Below, in pieces: positions 5,600 to 8,115 of a stretch of 8,115 nt of DNA. A program made the position numbers and the translations under genes. The notes below the pieces were generated by a model. It had not been told where the DNA came from. It saw nothing but the letters and a program-made list of their open reading frames with translations, and did not search any database. The DNA is from Chloroflexota bacterium (GTDB lineage: Bacteria > Chloroflexota > Anaerolineae > B4-G1), in assembly GCA_011046405.1 (NCBI GenBank), contig DSAR01000410.1:1-8115 (forward strand). Reading direction: 5' to 3'. The number at the start of each line of letters is the position of its first letter. The stretch's first letter is position 1.

Positions 5600-7390
5600 T
5601 TATCCTCTCAATTGAATGATCCAGGGTGAAAGCGCCCAGATACGCTCGCAGGTCAAGGCGCGGAGCATGTCCAGTAGGCTGTTTTGGCTGTTCCACAGGG
5701 CAGTCTTTTCAGATCTCCGGAACGGCGGCGCGAGCAGGGTCTGCTGAGCAGGAGCGATTTGCAGGGTGGTGTAGTCCTGCCCCGGATCCAGGCTGGCCAG
5801 TTCTTTGGCGATCTCCAGCGCGGTCTCAAAATCGCCTATCTCGTCGACCAGGCCGACTTCCTGGGCTCGCCGCCCTGACCATACACGGCCGCGGGCGACT
5901 TCCTCGACCGCTTCGGCAGTCATCTCACGTCCCTCGGCCACGCGGGATTTGAACAGCGCGTAGGTCGTCTCCATCTGGCGGCGGATGCGATCTCGCTCCT
6001 CCTCGCTGAAGGGGGACATCTCGGAATGCAGGCCAGCCATGGCCCCGCGCTGCACCGCCTCACGCCCGATGCCCAATTTCTCGTAGAGTTCGGCAGTCGA
6101 GAATTTGCCGCCCCAGATGCCGATGGAGCCGGTCAGCGTCGTCGGGCGGGCGACGATGCGATCGGCCGCCGCCGCGACGTAGTAGCCGCCCGAGGCGGCT
6201 TGGCTGCCCATCAGGACGACGACCGGTTTGCGCTGGCGCAGGCGCAGCACCTCGCGCCAGATCAGGTCGGAACCCAGGGGCGACCCACCGGGCGATTCGA
6301 CGTGGAAGATGACGGCGGCGACGCCCTCGTCCGCCTCGGCGTTGCGCAGCGCCTGGGCGATAGTCTCCGCCCCGGCCTGGGCCTCGTAGGGGTCGGGAAG
6401 GGGCAAGGGGAAGGGTGAGCGCCGGCTCGGACCCGGGACGATCATCCCCTGCAGCGAGATGATGCCGATCTTTTGTCTGGTGCGCCGCTGGCGCGGCAGA
6501 CGCAGCCAGCGGGCGGCCTCTTGCCAGGCGACCGGTTTGCTGGGCGCCTCGGCCTTTTTGTTTTTGGCGTTCTTTTCTAGCTCTTGTTCTGGCCCTTCTT
6601 CTGGCCTTTCGGGCGCCAGGCGGGTGGCGATTTCATCCTCGTAACAGACGCCATCGGCCAGGCCTGCTTCGAGCGCCTCGGCGGCGGTGAGCGGCATCTG
6701 GTCGATCAACGCACGCACCCGGTCTGGCTCGAGCCCGCGCCCCTCGGCGATGGCGGAGACGATCTCGTCGTAGACGTCGTCGAGAATGGCATTGAGCATT
6801 TCGCGCTGCGCGTCGCTCATCGTCGTGCGGCGGAACATGTCGGGTGCGGTCTTGTATTCGGCGATGTGCTCAAAATTCGGCTCGACGCCGATCATATCCA
6901 GCACGTCCTTGAGGAAAACAGCCTCCAGCCGCAGCCCCAGGAGATTCATGTGGGCCGCGGGCGGGAGGAGAATTTCGTCGCAGGCGGTGGCCAGGTAATA
7001 ATCCCCCATGCCAGCGTCGGGTAGCCAGGCGAGCAGGTGTTTCCCCTGCTCTTGCAGATCGCCCAGGGCCCGGCGCATACTGTAGCGGGTCGCCATGTCG
7101 GCCTGGAGAGATTGGAACTTCAGGACCACGTTCTGGACGCGCGAATCGCCCCCGATGAGGTTCAGCCCCTCCTCCAGGTCGGACAGACTCGGGTCGGGGG
7201 AAGGGAGGATCGGCAGCAGGTTCAAGGGAAAGGGCAGCGGGTCCCGGGGCGCCGGGCATTCGGGATACGAGCCGTGGAGGGTCAGGACGATGGTTTCGAG
7301 TCCCCGGCGCCGGAGCGAGCGACGTAGATTGCTGAGGATGCGCAGGGTGTTGCGGATGAGGTTGGCTGGGTTGAGTCTGATTTTTTTCAT
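5600..7390 (-). CDS. sppA: Signal peptide peptidase SppA, long two-domain type
   Basis: A 596-residue serine protease of the S49 family, long (67K-like) form with two tandem ClpP-like domains; the family degrades cleaved signal peptides. The N-terminal domain (about 32-255) carries the general-base lysine motif AEYKTAPDMF (Lys180), matching the YKSAVEPF region of E. coli SppA (Lys209). The C-terminal domain (about 307-530) has FHVESPGGSPLGSD (362-375) and GSQAASGGYYVAAAADRI (395-412) with nucleophile Ser400, then TLTGSIGIWGG. A charged linker (about 256-305, many Glu and Lys) joins the two. Unlike E. coli SppA, no membrane anchor or signal peptide is visible: the first 35 residues are basic and only weakly hydrophobic. 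The ATG at 7390 follows the tsaD stop by 15 bp, and the bases before it are repeat sequence without a Shine-Dalgarno, so initiation may depend on coupling to tsaD. The stop is one base before the permease start. Confidence 0.93.
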   Translation of the reverse strand: MKKIRLNPANLIRNTLRILSNLRRSLRRRGLETIVLTLHGSYPECPAPRDPLPFPLNLLPILPSPDPSLSDLEEGLNLIGGDSRVQNVVLKFQSLQADMATRYSMRRALGDLQEQGKHLLAWLPDAGMGDYYLATACDEILLPPAAHMNLLGLRLEAVFLKDVLDMIGVEPNFEHIAEYKTAPDMFRRTTMSDAQREMLNAILDDVYDEIVSAIAEGRGLEPDRVRALIDQMPLTAAEALEAGLADGVCYEDEIATRLAPERPEEGPEQELEKNAKNKKAEAPSKPVAWQEAARWLRLPRQRRTRQKIGIISLQGMIVPGPSRRSPFPLPLPDPYEAQAGAETIAQALRNAEADEGVAAVIFHVESPGGSPLGSDLIWREVLRLRQRKPVVVLMGSQAASGGYYVAAAADRIVARPTTLTGSIGIWGGKFSTAELYEKLGIGREAVQRGAMAGLHSEMSPFSEEERDRIRRQMETTYALFKSRVAEGREMTAEAVEEVARGRVWSGRRAQEVGLVDEIGDFETALEIAKELASLDPGQDYTTLQIAPAQQTLLAPPFRRSEKTALWNSQNSLLDMLRALTCERIWALSPWIIQLRG

Positions 7391-7396
7391 AGTGGG

Positions 7397-7445
7397 TTTC
7401 GGGTTTTAGGTTTTAGGTTTAAGGTTTAAGGTTGCAGGTTGTGTG
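7397..7445. repeat. 7-bp telomere-like array (TTTTAGG/TTTAAGG) at the tsaD-sppA junction
   Basis: Seven head-to-tail 7-bp units: TTTCGGG (7397), TTTTAGG (7404, 7411), TTTAAGG (7418, 7425), TTGCAGG (7432) and the degenerate TTGTGTG (7439). Copies are most alike in the centre and decay outward. On the minus strand (CCTAAAA, CCTTAAA) the array encodes the last residues and the TAA stop of tsaD and extends to within seven bases of the sppA start codon. It resembles plant-type telomere repeats only in composition. It is unrelated in period and sequence to the 8-bp arrays elsewhere in the window. Confidence 0.9.
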
Positions 7446-8115
7446 TTGACCAGGCGGAGGGCCGGGAGGACGTCCAGGTCCCAGCCGGCCCGTTCGCCGG
7501 AGGTGAAGTGTTGGTGGGCGCAGGCGCCGACCATGGCGGCGTTGTCGGTGCACAGGAAGAGCGGCGGGTAGTAGACCGGCACGCTGGCCCGTTGGGCGGT
7601 TGTTGTTCTCAAGGTCTGGTTGGCCGATACGCCGCCGCAGAGCAGGATGGCGCTCACGTCGAACGCCTCGGCCGCCTGCGCTGCCTTGCTCGCCAGCACG
7701 TCCACCACCGAGGCCTGGAAACTGGCTGCCAGGTTGGCCAACAGACGCCCTTGGGGGAGATCGGTGTACTTCTGGACAGTGCGCAGGACGGCCGTCTTGA
7801 GCCCGCTGAAGCTGAAATCGTAGGGTGAGTCGCTATCGTCCAACCACGACCGGGGGAAATTGAAGGCGTTTGGATTGCCCTCATAGGCCGCTTTCTCGAT
7901 CGCCGGCCCGCCGGGGTAGGGCAAGCCCAGGAGCCGGCCGACCTTGTCGAAGGCCTCCCCGGCGGCGTCGTCCAACGTGCCGCCCAGATATTGGTATTTT
8001 CCGTGGCCATGGACCAGGACCAATTCGGTGTGACCGCCGGAGACCAACATCGCCAACAGGGGGAAATTCAGATCTTGGCCCGGCGGCGCGCTGCCCTCGC
8101 TCTCCACCTCCAACC
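7406..8115 (-). CDS. tsaD: tRNA N6-adenosine threonylcarbamoyltransferase TsaD, N-terminus beyond window
   Basis: TsaD transfers threonylcarbamoyl to N6 of adenosine 37 in ANN-decoding tRNAs, working with TsaB, TsaE and TsaC in bacteria. The window holds about 236 C-terminal residues of a protein usually about 340 long; roughly the first 100-120 are missing, including the HxxxH metal motif. Seen here, counting from the window edge: LVSGGHTELV (23-32), GTLDDAAGEAFDKVGRLLGLPYPGGP (46-71), DFSFSGLKTA (99-108), LLCGGVSANQTLR (157-169) and LCTDNAAMVGA (187-197), whose Asp is a metal ligand. The normal end is near PALRL; a further 13 residues, NTQPATLNLKPKT, follow, most of them encoded by the 7-bp array, and the TAA stop lies within that array. 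The frame continues to the window edge, so no start is assigned. sppA follows after 15 bp. Confidence 0.96.
   Translation of the reverse strand, partial: LEVESEGSAPPGQDLNFPLLAMLVSGGHTELVLVHGHGKYQYLGGTLDDAAGEAFDKVGRLLGLPYPGGPAIEKAAYEGNPNAFNFPRSWLDDSDSPYDFSFSGLKTAVLRTVQKYTDLPQGRLLANLAASFQASVVDVLASKAAQAAEAFDVSAILLCGGVSANQTLRTTTAQRASVPVYYPPLFLCTDNAAMVGACAHQHFTSGERAGWDLDVLPALRLVNTQPATLNLKPKT

Noticed and set aside
7397..7445. Genuine telomere or chromosome end
   Set aside because: The array is internal to an apparent operon, short and degenerate; the resemblance to TTTAGGG is compositional.

Overview
The window reads as chromosomal DNA from a GC-rich bacterium. All seven recognisable protein genes lie on the minus strand, so transcription runs from high to low coordinates. 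Gene content (TsaD, a two-domain SppA, an AI-2E-family permease, a geranylgeranyl-reductase-family flavoprotein, a nitrilase-fold protein, an IclR regulator and aspartate carbamoyltransferase), together with AT-rich short-period arrays between GC-rich genes, suggests to me a Chloroflexota (Anaerolineae-like) genome. That placement is an inference from general impression and was not tested by any search.

Layout in transcription order. (1) A compact four-gene block: the 3' two thirds of tsaD (8115-7406), sppA (7390-5600), an AI-2E-type permease (5598-4291) and an FAD-dependent reductase (4294-3089). The gaps are 15 bp, 1 bp and a 4-bp ATGA overlap, so this is probably one operon. (2) A 136-bp gap, then a nitrilase-superfamily gene (2952-2137) with a strong Shine-Dalgarno. 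Its catalytic-cysteine position encodes glycine. (3) A 186-bp intergenic element (1951-2136) made of two inverted arrays of an 8-bp unit around a small GC-rich hairpin. It fills the space from the base next to the nitrilase stop codon to the edge of the next promoter. (4) A textbook sigma70-type promoter and a cluster of TTCCAT/ATGGAA half-sites, then an IclR-family regulator (1787-1032), and 36 bp later pyrB (995 to beyond base 1). IclR and PyrB look co-transcribed, and the half-sites sit where an autoregulatory operator would be expected.

The most unusual aspect is the relation between short tandem repeats and gene 3' ends. The pyrB frame has no stop before it enters an 8-bp array at 1-72, which encodes an extra hydrophobic YIGILVYW-repeat tail. 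The nitrilase stop codon directly abuts an array of the same family, with the same edge sequence and orientation. The tsaD stop codon lies inside a different, 7-bp telomere-like array at 7397-7445 that encodes its last residues and leaves sppA with no visible ribosome binding site. In the 1951-2136 element the two arms can pair over about 79 positions. Nearly all non-Watson-Crick positions are G-U wobbles if the plus strand is the RNA, which is the strand antisense to every gene here.

I see no RNA genes, CRISPR arrays, transposases or plus-strand genes.
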